NCBI GenBank assembly: GCA_905479575.1
Contig: CAJQNB010000007.1
Location: 62,001 to 126,000 of the forward strand
Direction: 5' to 3'
Source: an uncultured Pseudophaeobacter sp.
GTDB lineage: Bacteria; Pseudomonadota; Alphaproteobacteria; Rhodobacterales; Rhodobacteraceae
Length of the DNA stretch: 64,000 bases
Position 1 is the first letter of the stretch; the number at the start of each line of letters is the position of its first letter. Below are positions 9,148 through 19,406 of the stretch, in pieces. The translations under genes were made by a program, and so were the position numbers. The notes beneath the pieces were generated by a model, which was given only the letters and a program-made list of their open reading frames with translations, did not search any database and was not told the origin of the DNA.

Positions 9148-12100
9148 TCAGTAATCCCGCTTGAAGAACAGGCCAAAACCGCTTTCGCCTTCGCTGTCGA
9201 CAGAGCCGGTCACGGTGACGGAATCTGTGAGGTCGATGTTGATGCTCAGCTCGCTGTCGCCCTCGGTGTTGACGTTGAAATCGGTATAGGCTTTCTCGCC
9301 GATATAGCCGCCCAGCCCCAACAGTCCCGAGCCAATATTGTCGAGCCCGACCTCGACGTTGTCAGCGCCGGTTGCGTCCCGCAGGCGGCTTTGGTTGCCC
9401 AGTCCACGTCCGCTGAGATCCAGCGCAGATTTGGCCAGGCGCGCCAGCGCCAGGGGGGACAGATCATCAATGTTGTCGCCAAACAACAGCAGCGCCAGGG
9501 CCTCTTCGCTGGGGCGCGGTGGATCGGAGGTGACCTTGATTTGCGGCGCATCCAGGGGGCCTTCGATTTCCAGCGTTGCACTGCCAGTGGCGGTGCTGGC
9601 AGAGGAGCGGAACTCCAGATGTGGTTTCAGATCCCCCAGCAGGGTAATGCGGCCTTCGTCCAGTTCCAGACGCCGCCCAAGGATGTCAAAGGTGCCACGT
9701 TTCAGGCTGATCTGCCCGGCAGGGGCCAGGGCGGCGGTGCTGCCGCGCAGCTGGATGCGGCCGCCCAGTTCGGCATTGAGCCCACGGCCCCGGGCAAAGA
9801 TGCGGTTTGGCGCGTCAATCAACAGATCCAGGGCGATGTTGCTGCTGGATCCGGTGCTTGCGGTGGTTTGGATCAGATCAGCGCGGGCGCGGGTCTGCCG
9901 AACCGGGCGCGATTCGCCGATGTGACGGATTGGCGGGATGGGCGCCGCCGAGATTGCCCCCCCGGCGGTGTTGAGGTTGATATTGCTTTCGCCAATATCA
10001 ATCCGACCGCTCAAACGGCTGTTGCCCGCCAGCGGACCGGCAAAAGACAGGGCGCCGTTCAGCAGGGTTTCATAGCTTAGATGATCGGTCAGCGTGACAT
10101 CCGATATGCCAATCTTGAGCGCAGCATCAAACGGGGGTGTCAGAGCTATGGGGCCGGTCAGGCGCAGGCTGCCGCCATCCCGGGGGCGTGCCGAAACCTG
10201 CAACTGCGCGCCAGCGTTCTGCAGCGTGACCGTTGCGTTGATATCGTCGAGCCGCTGGGCCGCAGCAGGCAGCGCCAGTGCGGCGCCACGGGTGGTGATG
10301 CTGCCGCTCAGGGCCGCGAGCGTAGGCGCGCCTTTTAGTGCCAGATCAAAGGCGGCGGTGCCGCTCAGCAGATTGGGGGTGATAAAGGGGTTGGCGCCTT
10401 CCAGCCGGGCCTGACCCTTGGCGGTGATGTCGGCCAGCCCGCTGCTTTCGTCAAAGCTGCCGGCAAGGCGCGCCTCAGCCCCCGAAGGCGCCTTGGCGTC
10501 ACTGGTGATCTGCCAGCGGCCATCACGACGTCGCGCCTCTCCTGTCGCGCTGAGCCTGCCCGGCAGTTCGGGAACAAAGCGCTGCATTTCTTCCAGTGAG
10601 GCCTCAAAGGTGACATCTGCCGCGCCGTCCAGCTGGGCACGGCCCTGGAGCTGCGCAAAGGAGGCATGTGGCCCCTTGAGCTGGAGCTGCCCCGACAGGC
10701 TGTCGCCGCTTCGGGTCAGGTCGCCCTCTAGGGTCAGCGCCCCAGAGACCTGCGGCACCAGTGGATTGAGATCCTTGAGGCCCGCTTGCAGATGCAGGCT
10801 GCCGGCGCGACTGTCCAGGGTGCCGCTGGCCTCGGCTGAGATTTGTCCGCTCAGCAGTGTGAACTGTTTGATCTCCAGCCCGGCGGCATCGCGCCCGCCC
10901 TTGAAGGTCAGCGCCAGAGTGCCCTCTGTCAGCTGATCAAGAACGTCAATCCCGGCAGAAACGCCCTGGCCCTGTAGCGCCATATCGGCCTCAAAGGCGC
11001 CGGAAAGCGGCGTGAGCGCGCCTTGGATCTGGCCTTGCACGGCGCCCGACAGGGGCTGGCCGGCCAGAGCAGAAAACCGCAGCAGATTGCCGGCACCGAG
11101 GCGCAGATCACCAGTGACCTGCAGGCCGCTTTCTAGCCCCGCAAAGCCCAGGTCTCCGCTGGCCTGATAGTCCTGCCCCTGCAGCAGCAGCTCATGCAGC
11201 GAAAATGCCGCCGCGCCCTGGGTGGTCAGATGGCTGGACAGAGAAACCTCGCGCCCCACTGCGGTGGCCAGGGCTGGATCGCGCAGTTTCAGCCCCTGCA
11301 ACTCTGCGGTGACATCCCCGTCGAGCTGCTGCGCGCCGCTGTCATCCAGTGACAGCCGTCCCTGAGCCGTAATCAGCGCGGTTTCGATCAGCGCCTCAGG
11401 ATGGCTGAGCTGGGTCAACTCGGCGCTCAGGGACCAGGGGCCGTCGCTGGTTTTTTGCGCCAGAATTTCTGTGCCAGCCAGGGTGGTATCGGCGCCGGGC
11501 AAGGGCAGGAGCACCGCAGCCTGCCCTGGGGGCGGGGTGATTGCAGCGCGGATATTAGCGGTGTCCAGCTGTCCCGCGGGGGTCATGGCCAGTGCCCCGC
11601 TGAGCCGCAGGGCCTGGCTGCGCAGGGCAAAACTGTCCAGCACCAGCCCGGCTGTGGAGGTGCTGCTGCCCCGCAGAGCCAGTTTCAGGTCCGGACCAAA
11701 GAAGGGGCGATAGTCCGGCAGCAGCAAGGCATCGATATCGCCGCCAAGATCGGCGGTGAAGCCAATGCCAGCCGCTGCGGTGGTGGCGCCATCGTCGGGA
11801 GTTCCGGTGGCACCTGTCCCGGCTTCGGGTGGCGCGGCCAGAGCCGTCAGTTCAATCTGGCCTGCCAGTCTGTTGCTGCCGTTGGAGGACAGGGCAATCT
11901 GGGCGGTGAAATCTTCGACCGGGCCGCTGCCTTTTATATCGAGCTGCAGGCTGGGGGCCGCAGGCAGCGCCAAGGCGGTAGAGATCAAGCCGCCCGAGGC
12001 TTCTTGGAGCGCCAGATCAAGGGTGATCTGGCGGCTGTCCTTGGCATATCCGGCCTCAAGGCTCAGCCGGTCGCCGGGTTTGTCGAGCCGATTCACCTCG

Positions 12101-12660
12101 AGCTGGGTTGTCAGACTGCCCTCGGCCAGTTTCAGCCCGCCCTGCAGGTTGAGGCTGGCAGCAAAGCCAAACAGGGTCTCATCCAGCAGGATGCGGGCGA
12201 CGCTGATCTCTCCCAGCTCAATCGCGACCGGCAGGTCCGGCAATTGAAAGGGCGTGGCCTCGGGGCTGGGCAGGCTGGGATCCGGCGGCAGCGGCTTTGG
12301 TTGCCGCAGCACGGCAATTTCGGCGGCCTTCAGGTGATTGATCGACAAATTGCCACGCAGCAGGGCCAGGCGGTTCCAGTCCAGCTCGGCGCCGCGCAGC
12401 CGCAGCCAGAGGCCCTCGGTATCGGCGACGGTGATTTCGTCGATCACCGCCTGCGAGGAAAAGGCGCCGTTCAGCCCGGTTACGGTGATGTATTGGTTGT
12501 CTGCGGACAGGTTTTCTTCGAGGAAGCTTTCGAGATAGCTGGGCTCAGGCGCAGGCGGGGTTTCGGGCGTGGTGTCCTGCGCAGCCAGAGGCAAGGCCAG
12601 GGCGAGCGGCAGCGCTGAGCTGGCCAGCAGAGCGGCGGGAAACAGAACCGAAACGCGCAT
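9148..12660 (-). CDS. tamB: Translocation and assembly module protein TamB (DUF490)
   Basis: The protein has 1170 residues, an N-terminal signal/anchor (VLFPAALLASSALPLALALP), a very long central region of repeating beta-strand segments (LxLxG patterns typical of the bridge-like AsmA/TamB fold) and a conserved C-terminal domain near residues 930-1170 (RGTFDILGRRLELDEGRITL, SEEALALLLFG and a terminal FKRDY). TamB spans the periplasm and works with TamA to insert outer-membrane proteins or move lipids. Its ATG overlaps the tamA stop in a TGATG junction, so the two form an operon with tamA first. The start at 12660 is preferred over a TTG one codon upstream. Confidence 0.93.
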   Translation of the reverse strand: MRVSVLFPAALLASSALPLALALPLAAQDTTPETPPAPEPSYLESFLEENLSADNQYITVTGLNGAFSSQAVIDEITVADTEGLWLRLRGAELDWNRLALLRGNLSINHLKAAEIAVLRQPKPLPPDPSLPSPEATPFQLPDLPVAIELGEISVARILLDETLFGFAASLNLQGGLKLAEGSLTTQLEVNRLDKPGDRLSLEAGYAKDSRQITLDLALQEASGGLISTALALPAAPSLQLDIKGSGPVEDFTAQIALSSNGSNRLAGQIELTALAAPPEAGTGATGTPDDGATTAAAGIGFTADLGGDIDALLLPDYRPFFGPDLKLALRGSSTSTAGLVLDSFALRSQALRLSGALAMTPAGQLDTANIRAAITPPPGQAAVLLPLPGADTTLAGTEILAQKTSDGPWSLSAELTQLSHPEALIETALITAQGRLSLDDSGAQQLDGDVTAELQGLKLRDPALATAVGREVSLSSHLTTQGAAAFSLHELLLQGQDYQASGDLGFAGLESGLQVTGDLRLGAGNLLRFSALAGQPLSGAVQGQIQGALTPLSGAFEADMALQGQGVSAGIDVLDQLTEGTLALTFKGGRDAAGLEIKQFTLLSGQISAEASGTLDSRAGSLHLQAGLKDLNPLVPQVSGALTLEGDLTRSGDSLSGQLQLKGPHASFAQLQGRAQLDGAADVTFEASLEEMQRFVPELPGRLSATGEARRRDGRWQITSDAKAPSGAEARLAGSFDESSGLADITAKGQARLEGANPFITPNLLSGTAAFDLALKGAPTLAALSGSITTRGAALALPAAAQRLDDINATVTLQNAGAQLQVSARPRDGGSLRLTGPIALTPPFDAALKIGISDVTLTDHLSYETLLNGALSFAGPLAGNSRLSGRIDIGESNINLNTAGGAISAAPIPPIRHIGESRPVRQTRARADLIQTTASTGSSSNIALDLLIDAPNRIFARGRGLNAELGGRIQLRGSTAALAPAGQISLKRGTFDILGRRLELDEGRITLLGDLKPHLEFRSSASTATGSATLEIEGPLDAPQIKVTSDPPRPSEEALALLLFGDNIDDLSPLALARLAKSALDLSGRGLGNQSRLRDATGADNVEVGLDNIGSGLLGLGGYIGEKAYTDFNVNTEGDSELSINIDLTDSVTVTGSVDSEGESGFGLFFKRDY

Positions 12661-14483
12661 CAAAAAGCCTGCCCTATACCGATGTAGAACTGCAATCCAT
12701 CCTCGGTGCCGCCATCCACCGGATAGGCAAAATCCACCCGCAGCGGCCCGATCCCGGCCACATCATAGCGCAGGCCAAACCCGGCGCCGGAATGGCTTTG
12801 CGAGGTGCTGGAGACAAAGGCATCGCTGTCCACATAGCCAATGTCAAAAAAGCCAACCAGCGAGAGCTTGTCGGTGATCTTGCCGCGCAATTCGCCCGAA
12901 AGCGCCAGATAGCCACGGCCCCCGGCGGAATTGGCGCCCACAGGCACGCCCAGAGACTGGTATTCATGGCCGCGCACAGAGCCGGCACCGCCGGAGAAAA
13001 ACAGCAATGTCGGGGAGGTATTGCCCAGCGAGGGGCCAATCACCGATCCCAGCTGGGCGCGCCCGGCAAGAACCAGACGATCACTGCCGCCCAGCCCGTG
13101 GTAGATCCGCCCATCGAGCTTGACCTGCAGGCCATCGTCGGTGCCGTCTATACCCAGAAAAGGGGTGAGGCGGGCATTGATGAAATAGCCGCTGGTGGCA
13201 TCTACCCGGCTGTTGCGCCGGTCATATTCCGCCCGCAAAAAACCGGCGACATATTTAAAGCGCCGTTTGCCAAAGGCATCCTCGGCCAGGATGGTGTTAA
13301 AGCCAAAGCCCGCTTCGGCAAACAGCTGATCGGAATAGACCCGGCGCAGACCAATACCGCCCCGGGCTTGGGTGGCGGTATAATGTTCTTCGTCCAGCCG
13401 TTCGGCCTCAATGAGGTAAAACAGATTGTCATCCGGCCCCAGCGTAGCCGGTTGGTCCAGTCGCAGGGCAATGCGTCCGTCAATGTCATTGCTGCCCCCC
13501 AGCCCGCTGAGCCGGGTCTCAAAGCGCAGTTTTTCCGCGCCGCCAAACAGATTGCGGTGCATCCAGCTGGTGGTGATCTCGATCCCGTCAGAGGAGCTGA
13601 GCTGGGCCCCAAAGGTCAGCCGCCGCGGCGGCATGTCCTCGACCGTGGCGATATAATCAAGCGTTCCGTCCGGGTTAGGCTGGTCTTTGGGGCGCAGGGT
13701 GACCGAGGAAAAGGCACCGGTACGGCGCAGGCGGGTGGCGGATTTGGCCACAAGATCCGGGTGGTAGACCGCGCCGGTTGGCAGGCCCGCGATGCGCTGG
13801 ACTGCCTCGGTGCGCACGGCGCTGGGGGTGGCCAGACGCAGCGTGCCAAACCGCAATTTTGCCCCAGGGGCCATGGTCAGGCGGGCGTCCAGCGTATTGG
13901 CGCGATGGTTGGCGGTGATCGCCTGATGTGCCAGACGGGCCTTTGGGTGGCCAGCCCTGCGCCAGGCCAACAGCCCGGCGGCACCGGCATCGCGCAGCAC
14001 CCCGGTGGTAGCGGGTTGACCGACGGCAAAACCGGCGGGGCGCTGCACATCGCTGTTGCTGGGCCAGGGGGTGATTTCGGCGCGGGAAAAGCGAAAGCTG
14101 GGGCCGGGGATCACGGTAATGCGCACCTGATTGATCTGGCGCGGCGCGTTCAGTGGCTCAATGCGGGCGGCCTCTTGCCCGTCGAGACGGATGGTGACCT
14201 GCGGCGCAAAATGCCCGGCGTCATACAGCACCTGCACCAAAGTGCGATAGTCCGACAGGGCGGCGGCCAGCAGTTCCTGCGCATCAATCTGCGGATCGGC
14301 TCCCAGAACGCTGGAGGCCCCTTGCAACCGCTGGGTCAGCGCCTCTGAGGCGCCGGGCGCCGTGAGCTGCGCCTCGGCACTGATGCCCGCAGTGGGCACA
14401 AAGGGGGCGGTCAAACACAGGCCCAAAGCGGCTGCGCGCAGGACCCTTTGCGGGGCAGAGCGCAGGGGCAATTTGAAAAACAT
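12660..14483 (-). CDS. tamA: Translocation and assembly module protein TamA (BamA/Omp85 family)
   Basis: About 607 residues: a signal peptide (LRAAALGLCLTAPFVPTAG), POTRA-like segments up to roughly residue 280, and a C-terminal Omp85 beta-barrel with the VRGHEYQSLG signature in the loop-6 region and a terminal strand ending in GIGQAF, with the expected final Phe. It is an outer-membrane insertase that pairs with TamB, encoded immediately downstream. ATG 14483 is chosen over GTG 14489 because GGAG lies five bases upstream of it. The gene pair is convergent with nothing and lies downstream of puuD on the same strand, with 257 bp between. Confidence 0.93.
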   Translation of the reverse strand: MFFKLPLRSAPQRVLRAAALGLCLTAPFVPTAGISAEAQLTAPGASEALTQRLQGASSVLGADPQIDAQELLAAALSDYRTLVQVLYDAGHFAPQVTIRLDGQEAARIEPLNAPRQINQVRITVIPGPSFRFSRAEITPWPSNSDVQRPAGFAVGQPATTGVLRDAGAAGLLAWRRAGHPKARLAHQAITANHRANTLDARLTMAPGAKLRFGTLRLATPSAVRTEAVQRIAGLPTGAVYHPDLVAKSATRLRRTGAFSSVTLRPKDQPNPDGTLDYIATVEDMPPRRLTFGAQLSSSDGIEITTSWMHRNLFGGAEKLRFETRLSGLGGSNDIDGRIALRLDQPATLGPDDNLFYLIEAERLDEEHYTATQARGGIGLRRVYSDQLFAEAGFGFNTILAEDAFGKRRFKYVAGFLRAEYDRRNSRVDATSGYFINARLTPFLGIDGTDDGLQVKLDGRIYHGLGGSDRLVLAGRAQLGSVIGPSLGNTSPTLLFFSGGAGSVRGHEYQSLGVPVGANSAGGRGYLALSGELRGKITDKLSLVGFFDIGYVDSDAFVSSTSQSHSGAGFGLRYDVAGIGPLRVDFAYPVDGGTEDGLQFYIGIGQAF

Positions 14484-14740
14484 GGGCACTCCGGGCAGCG
14501 TGCAGGAATTGGGCGCAGACAGAACGATCCCGGGTACGTGGCAACAGGCAGGGCCGCCACTCAGGATGTCTTGGTGACCCTAGCACAGAGCAGCGTGAGG
14601 TAAAGTAGTCCCAAGAGGGATTTGAGCAGAGTTTGGCATCGCGGGCAGGAAGCCGCGCAAGTTGACCTGTGGCGCGCAGTGCAAGCTCATCTGAAAGCCA
14701 GGCTGCAGGCAGGTGAAAGCCGCGCTACATGGGGGCGTTG

Positions 14741-15973
14741 CTACATGCGGGCGTTCTTGAACCAGCGGCGAATGGCGGCGCGATCCTCTGGCTCCATAAA
14801 GGTGACATTGGCCGGGGGCATGGCATCGGTCATGCCGGCATGCAGAAACACCGCCTTGGCCTGGCGGGCCAGATCGGCTTCGGTTTCCAGCAAAACCGCC
14901 TTGGGGGCGGTGCGAATGCCATCCCAGAAGGGCTCGCGGGCGTGGCACATGCTGCACCGGCCCAGGACGATCTCATGGACCTCTTCAAAGCCATCGGCCT
15001 GTGCCATGATCAGCGCGGTGCCGGTCAGTGCGGCGCTGTCCCCATCGGCCTCGCCCTCCTGTTCCAGACCCAGAGTGGACAGGATAATCACCCCCAGGAA
15101 CAGCAACGCTGTGGCCAGCCAGGTCCAGGTGGGATTGCCTGTGCCTGCATGTTTGGTGTTGAAATAATGCCGGATGGTCACCCCCATCAGGAACACCAAG
15201 GCTGCGATCAGCCAGTTGTACTCAGAGGCAAAGGCCAGCGGGTAGTGGTTCGACAGCATCAGGAAAATCACCGGCAGGGTGAGATAGTTGTTATGGGTCG
15301 AGCGCAGCTTGGCGATCTTGCCATATTTGGCGTCCGGGGTGCGCCCTGCCTGCAGGTCTGCCACCACAATGCGCTGGTTTGGCATGATGATGAAGAACAC
15401 ATTGGCGGTCATGATGGTGGCGGTAAAGGCCCCGAGATGCAGCATCATGGCCCGGCCGGTAAAGACCTGATTGAGCCCATAGCCCATCACCACCAGCAGG
15501 CCAAACAGCAGTACCATCAACAGGGTGGGGCGCTCGGACAGGCCGGACTTGCACAGGCGATCATAGATCAGCCAGCCAATCGACAGCGATGCCGCCGAGA
15601 TGGCAATGCCCTGCCACAGGGTCAGCTCGGCCTTGGCCTGATCAATCAGATAGAGCTCGCCGCCCACCCAATAGACCACCATCAACAAGGCAAAGCCCGA
15701 CAGCCAGGTGGTGTAGCTTTCCCATTTGAACCAGATCAGATGCTCCGGCATCTCAGCCGGGGCCACCAGAAATTTGCGGATGTGGTAAAATCCGCCGCCA
15801 TGCACCTGCCATTCCTCGCCATGGGCGCCAACCGGCAGATTGGGCGCCTTGCGCAGGCCCAGATCCAGGGCGATGAAATAGAAAGAAGAGCCAATCCAGG
15901 CCATTGCGGTGATTACATGCAGCCAGCGAATGGCAAAGCCCAGCCAATCCCACATCATCAGAATTTCATACAT
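14741..15973 (-). CDS. puuD: Membrane-bound urate oxidase PuuD with C-terminal cytochrome c domain
   Basis: The 410-residue protein has an N-terminal membrane domain of about eight helices (DUF989/urate hydroxylase PuuD; WLHVITAMAWIGSSFYF, GALTATIMTANVFF-like segments, conserved His residues) and a C-terminal c-type haem motif, C340-SM-C343-H344. PuuD oxidises urate to 5-hydroxyisourate and passes electrons to the respiratory chain through the cytochrome domain instead of making peroxide. It is divergent from a LysR gene (192 bp between) and next to hydroxyisourate hydrolase, PuuE-UraD and AllA genes, which fits the role. The LysR protein is the obvious candidate regulator. Confidence 0.93.
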   Translation of the reverse strand: MYEILMMWDWLGFAIRWLHVITAMAWIGSSFYFIALDLGLRKAPNLPVGAHGEEWQVHGGGFYHIRKFLVAPAEMPEHLIWFKWESYTTWLSGFALLMVVYWVGGELYLIDQAKAELTLWQGIAISAASLSIGWLIYDRLCKSGLSERPTLLMVLLFGLLVVMGYGLNQVFTGRAMMLHLGAFTATIMTANVFFIIMPNQRIVVADLQAGRTPDAKYGKIAKLRSTHNNYLTLPVIFLMLSNHYPLAFASEYNWLIAALVFLMGVTIRHYFNTKHAGTGNPTWTWLATALLFLGVIILSTLGLEQEGEADGDSAALTGTALIMAQADGFEEVHEIVLGRCSMCHAREPFWDGIRTAPKAVLLETEADLARQAKAVFLHAGMTDAMPPANVTFMEPEDRAAIRRWFKNARM

Positions 15974-16165
15974 GCCCGTGCCCTCATATGGTCTGTGTGG
16001 TGTCGTCTTTGTGCAGCGTTGAGATTTGTTCAGGGGGTTCCATAGATTTCCCTATGGTTTCCCCCGTGGCCACCCTAGGCAAGCGCATCTTTATTCGGTA
16101 TTCCAGTAAACTTCCAAGCTGTATCAAAAAAACAAGAAGAATGCCGTGAGGCAACCGGAGGCGCC
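15974..16165. promoter_or_regulatory. Divergent promoter region, puuD / lysR
   Basis: This 192-bp region separates divergent puuD and the LysR gene, the classical arrangement for a LysR-type regulator that controls itself and its neighbour. It has AT-rich stretches (around 16085-16140). I did not find one unambiguous T-N11-A operator. Confidence 0.4.
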
Positions 16166-17110
16166 ATGTCTTATCTCGACAATATCCGAACCTTTGTGCG
16201 TGTCTATGAGCTGGGCTCGATGTCGGCGGCGGGGCGGGATCTGCGGGTTTCTCCGGCGGTGACTTCGGCGCGGATTTCGCAGCTGGAGGATTACCTGGGG
16301 GTGCGCCTGTTCCAGCGCACCACCCGCAATCTGACCGCAACTGAACAGGGCCAGGCGTTTTATTCCGGCGCGGTTTCGGTGCTGGAGGCAGTGGATCAGG
16401 CCGAGGCCCAGGTGATGCATCTGACGGATACGCCGCGCGGCACCCTTTTTGTGGCGGCTCCCTTGGGGGCGGGCCGGCGGCTGGTGGCGCCGGAGGTGCC
16501 AGCCTTTCTGGCAGAATACCCAGAGATCAACATGCGCCTGCGGCTGTCAGACCGGACGGTGGATCTGACCACCGAAGGGCTGGATCTGGCGTTTTTCCTG
16601 GGGCAACCGGAGGACAGCAATCTGCGCATTCGCAAGATTGCTGACTGCCAGCGGGTGCTCTGCGCGGCGCCGGATTATCTTGCCCGCCACGGCACACCAG
16701 AGCGGGGGGAGGATCTGGTTGGCGGGGCGCATAATTGTTTGAACCTGCGCTATCCTGGCGCCAGCGAGTTTCAGTGGATGTTGCAAAGTGAAGACGGGCC
16801 GAAACGCTTTGCGGTTTCCGGGCGCTATGAATGTGACGATGGTGATGTGCTGATAGACTGGGCCCTGGCCGGGGAAGGCATTGCCCTCAAGCCGGTGTTT
16901 GAGGTGGCGGAGCATTTGATCTCGGGGGCGCTGGTGGCGGTGGCGAAGCAGAGCCCGCCGGTGCCGGTGCAGATGGCCTGTCTTTATACCCACCGTCGTC
17001 ACCAGGACCCAAAGACGCGGTTGTTTATGGATTTTATGACCCAACGCATGGGCGCCTCGGTGCGCGCCGCCGAGGCATCTGTTGCCGTTTGCGCGCCAGG
17101 CGAAAACTAA
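16166..17110 (+). CDS. LysR-family transcriptional regulator, probably of urate catabolism
   Basis: The 314-residue protein has the LysR winged helix-turn-helix at residues 1-60 (FVRVYELGSMSAAGRDLRVS; QLEDYLGVRLFQRTTR) followed by a type 2 periplasmic-binding effector domain. ATG 16166 has GGAGGC a few bases upstream. It is transcribed away from puuD and converges on the hydroxyisourate hydrolase gene across a repeat element. Its place between the first two steps of urate breakdown suggests that it senses urate or a ureide, but this is inference from position only. Confidence 0.88.
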   Translation: MSYLDNIRTFVRVYELGSMSAAGRDLRVSPAVTSARISQLEDYLGVRLFQRTTRNLTATEQGQAFYSGAVSVLEAVDQAEAQVMHLTDTPRGTLFVAAPLGAGRRLVAPEVPAFLAEYPEINMRLRLSDRTVDLTTEGLDLAFFLGQPEDSNLRIRKIADCQRVLCAAPDYLARHGTPERGEDLVGGAHNCLNLRYPGASEFQWMLQSEDGPKRFAVSGRYECDDGDVLIDWALAGEGIALKPVFEVAEHLISGALVAVAKQSPPVPVQMACLYTHRRHQDPKTRLFMDFMTQRMGASVRAAEASVAVCAPGEN

Positions 17111-17419
17111 TGTCGCGAGGCCAAAAGGGAAGCTCTCGCCTGTGAAGTAAAAGAGGGCTCCCACTCAGCTTTGTTAAGGGGGGGGCTCCCGCCTCCGGTG
17201 ACATGCCCTGCCGGGCCCGTCCCGGTCTTGGGCCCGGCGCCGCTGTCGCGGCGCAGAAAGAAAAACTGCTGAGAAGCGCTTCAGGAGGCAGTCTGCCTCT
17301 GAAGACGCCCTGTCGAGTTTAAACCTGTTCTGCCCGCCTCAAGGGCAAGCCGGGCAGAGCCCGGCGGCTGCGCCGCCCTTGACCCGGTCAAAACAGAGGG
17401 TCGGGGCAAAGTGCGCCGG
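17111..17419. repeat. GC-rich intergenic repeat, copy A
   Basis: Modules shared with copies B and C appear in the same order: GGCTCCCGCC near 17187; GGGCCCGGC with the hairpin GCGCCGC (17237-17243)/GCGGCGC (17248-17254); CTGAGAAGCG near 17269; a CAGGAGGCAG-CTGCCTCTG inverted pair near 17282-17300; CCTCAAGGGC near 17338; and CCCTTGACC near 17378. The 309-bp region lies between two convergent genes and holds no coding sequence. Confidence 0.65.
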
Positions 17420-17788
17420 TCAGCTGCCGCGATAGGTGGAATAGCCAAAGGGTGAGAGCAGCAGGGGCACGTGATAATGGGCCTCTGCATCACTGATGCC
17501 AAAGCGAATGGGCACTTGGTCCAGGAACAGGGGTTCGGCGCTGGCCTGATCACCGGCCTGGCCGCTGGCGCGCAGATAGGCGCCGGCGTCAAACACCAGC
17601 TCGTAGGTGCCGGGGGTGAACTGGTCCTGGGGCAGGATGGGGCTGTCGGTGCGCCCATCGGCATTGGTATTCATCTGGGCCAGCTGGTGGCGGCTGTCGC
17701 CGTCGATCCGGTAGAGAGTGATGGGCAGATCGGCGGCAGGGCTGCCCTGGGCGGTGTCCAGAACATGGGTGGTCAGATATCCGGTCAT
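17420..17788 (-). CDS. uraH: 5-hydroxyisourate hydrolase
   Basis: The 122-residue protein matches the transthyretin-like hydrolase family: N-terminal [11 protein letters not shown] carrying a catalytic His, a central TDSPI-to-TYELVFD segment, and the diagnostic C-terminal tetrapeptide YRGS. It hydrolyses 5-hydroxyisourate, the PuuD product, to OHCU. The frame is open further upstream, but ATG 17788 is where the conserved domain begins. It is divergent from the puuE-uraD gene, with 199 bp between the two starts, so the two likely share a control region. Confidence 0.95.
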   Translation of the reverse strand: MTGYLTTHVLDTAQGSPAADLPITLYRIDGDSRHQLAQMNTNADGRTDSPILPQDQFTPGTYELVFDAGAYLRASGQAGDQASAEPLFLDQVPIRFGISDAEAHYHVPLLLSPFGYSTYRGS

Positions 17789-17987
17789 TTCAGAGGCGCT
17801 CCGTGAGATGTGTGCTGCATTTTCCTGCATGACTATGGATTTTGCTGCAAACACCGCTGCTTTGACAGTGTATTCGGGAATATTTGAAAAAGAAGCCGCG
17901 CCTTTTACAATAGCAAGAGAGAATAGGCCGGTTTTGCCGTTTTTGACGGCAGAGCGGTGGACAGAGGTTAAGAAAGAGACGCAGCGC

Positions 17988-19406
17988 ATGAACAGATATC
18001 CGCGCAATATGATTGGCTACGGGGCGCAGGCTCCAAACGCAGCCTGGCCGGGAGCGGCGCGTGTGGCGGTACAATTTGTGCTGAACTACGAAGAGGGTGG
18101 CGAGAATTGCACCCTGCATGACGACCCCGCGTCCGAGGCCTTTTTGTCCGATATTGCCGGGGCTGCGCCCTGGCCGGGGCAACGGCACTGGAATATGGAA
18201 TCGATATATGAATATGGCGCGCGGGCTGGGTTTTGGCGGCTGCATGACATGTTCACCGCTGTCGGGATTCCGCTGACAATTTATGGCGTGGCGACGGCGC
18301 TGGCGCGCTCTCCCGATCAGGTGGCGGCGATGAAATCTGCCGGCTGGGAGATCGCCAGCCATGGCCTGAAATGGGTCGAGCACAAAGATATGGCCCCGGA
18401 AGACGAGCGCGCGGCCATTGCCGAGGCGGTGCGGCTGCATACCGAAGTGGTCGGGGAGCGGCCGCGTGGCTGGTACACTGGCCGCTGCAGCGCCAATACG
18501 GTGCGGCTGGTGGCAGAAGAGGGTGGCTTTGACTATGTCTCGGACACCTATGATGACGATCTACCCTATTGGCTGGAGGTCGGTGCGCGCGACCAGCTGG
18601 TGATCCCCTACACGCTGGAAGCCAATGATATGCGCTTTGCCACCGCACCGGGTTATATTACTGGCGAACAGTTCTTTCAGTATCTGAAGGACGCCTTTGA
18701 CCTGCTCTATGCCGAGGGGGCAAATGGCGCGCCCAAGATGATGAGCGTCGGGTTGCACTGTCGGCTGATTGGTCGTCCTGGAAAAGCGGCAGGGTTGAAG
18801 AAGTTTCTTGAGTATATTCAGGGCTTTGATCATGTCTGGTGTCCGCGCCGTATCGAGATTGCCGACCATTGGGCCAAGACCCATCCGCATCAACGCCGGG
18901 AGCGTGCCAGCCAGATGGATCTTGCGCGGTTTGTCGAGGTCTTTGGCGGTATCTTTGAGCATTCCCCCTGGATTGCCGAGCGCGCCCATGGGCTGGAGCT
19001 GGGCCCGGCGCATGACACCGCAGGGGGGGTGCATAATGCCCTGTGCCGGATGTTCCGCTCTGCCAGCGAGGACGAACGCCTGGGCGTTTTGACCGCGCAC
19101 CCGGATCTGGCGGGAAAACTGGCGGCGGCCAAACGACTGACCGCAGAGAGCACCACGGAGCAGGCCAGCGCCGGGCTGGATGCGCTGACAGATGCAGAGC
19201 GGCAGCGGTTTAGTGCGCTCAACAGCGCCTATGTGGACAAACACGGCTTTCCCTTCATCATTGCAGTGCGGGACTACGACAAGGCCTCGATCCTGGCGGC
19301 CTTTGAACGGCGTATCGACAACAGCCGCGCCGTGGAATTTGCCGAGGCCTGCAAACAGGTGGAGCGCATTGCCGAGTTCCGCCTGCGCGATCTGGTGCCA
19401 GCATGA
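17988..19406 (+). CDS. puuE: Fusion of allantoinase PuuE and OHCU decarboxylase UraD
   Basis: The 472-residue protein joins two ureide enzymes. Residues 1 to about 305 are a polysaccharide-deacetylase-like (NodB fold) allantoinase of the PuuE type ([44 protein letters not shown]). Residues of about 315-472 are UraD ([15 protein letters not shown] with its catalytic His, [28 protein letters not shown]). It would thus turn OHCU into allantoin and hydrolyse allantoin to allantoate. ATG 17988 fits the PuuE N-terminus ([11 protein letters not shown]); the frame is open upstream but lacks family character. It overlaps allA by four bases. Confidence 0.94.
   Translation: MNRYPRNMIGYGAQAPNAAWPGAARVAVQFVLNYEEGGENCTLHDDPASEAFLSDIAGAAPWPGQRHWNMESIYEYGARAGFWRLHDMFTAVGIPLTIYGVATALARSPDQVAAMKSAGWEIASHGLKWVEHKDMAPEDERAAIAEAVRLHTEVVGERPRGWYTGRCSANTVRLVAEEGGFDYVSDTYDDDLPYWLEVGARDQLVIPYTLEANDMRFATAPGYITGEQFFQYLKDAFDLLYAEGANGAPKMMSVGLHCRLIGRPGKAAGLKKFLEYIQGFDHVWCPRRIEIADHWAKTHPHQRRERASQMDLARFVEVFGGIFEHSPWIAERAHGLELGPAHDTAGGVHNALCRMFRSASEDERLGVLTAHPDLAGKLAAAKRLTAESTTEQASAGLDALTDAERQRFSALNSAYVDKHGFPFIIAVRDYDKASILAAFERRIDNSRAVEFAEACKQVERIAEFRLRDLVPA

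Noticed and set aside
12792-14348. 518-codon plus-strand frame opposite tamA
   Set aside because: Low-complexity composition and no motifs; tamA has Omp85 signatures on the other strand.
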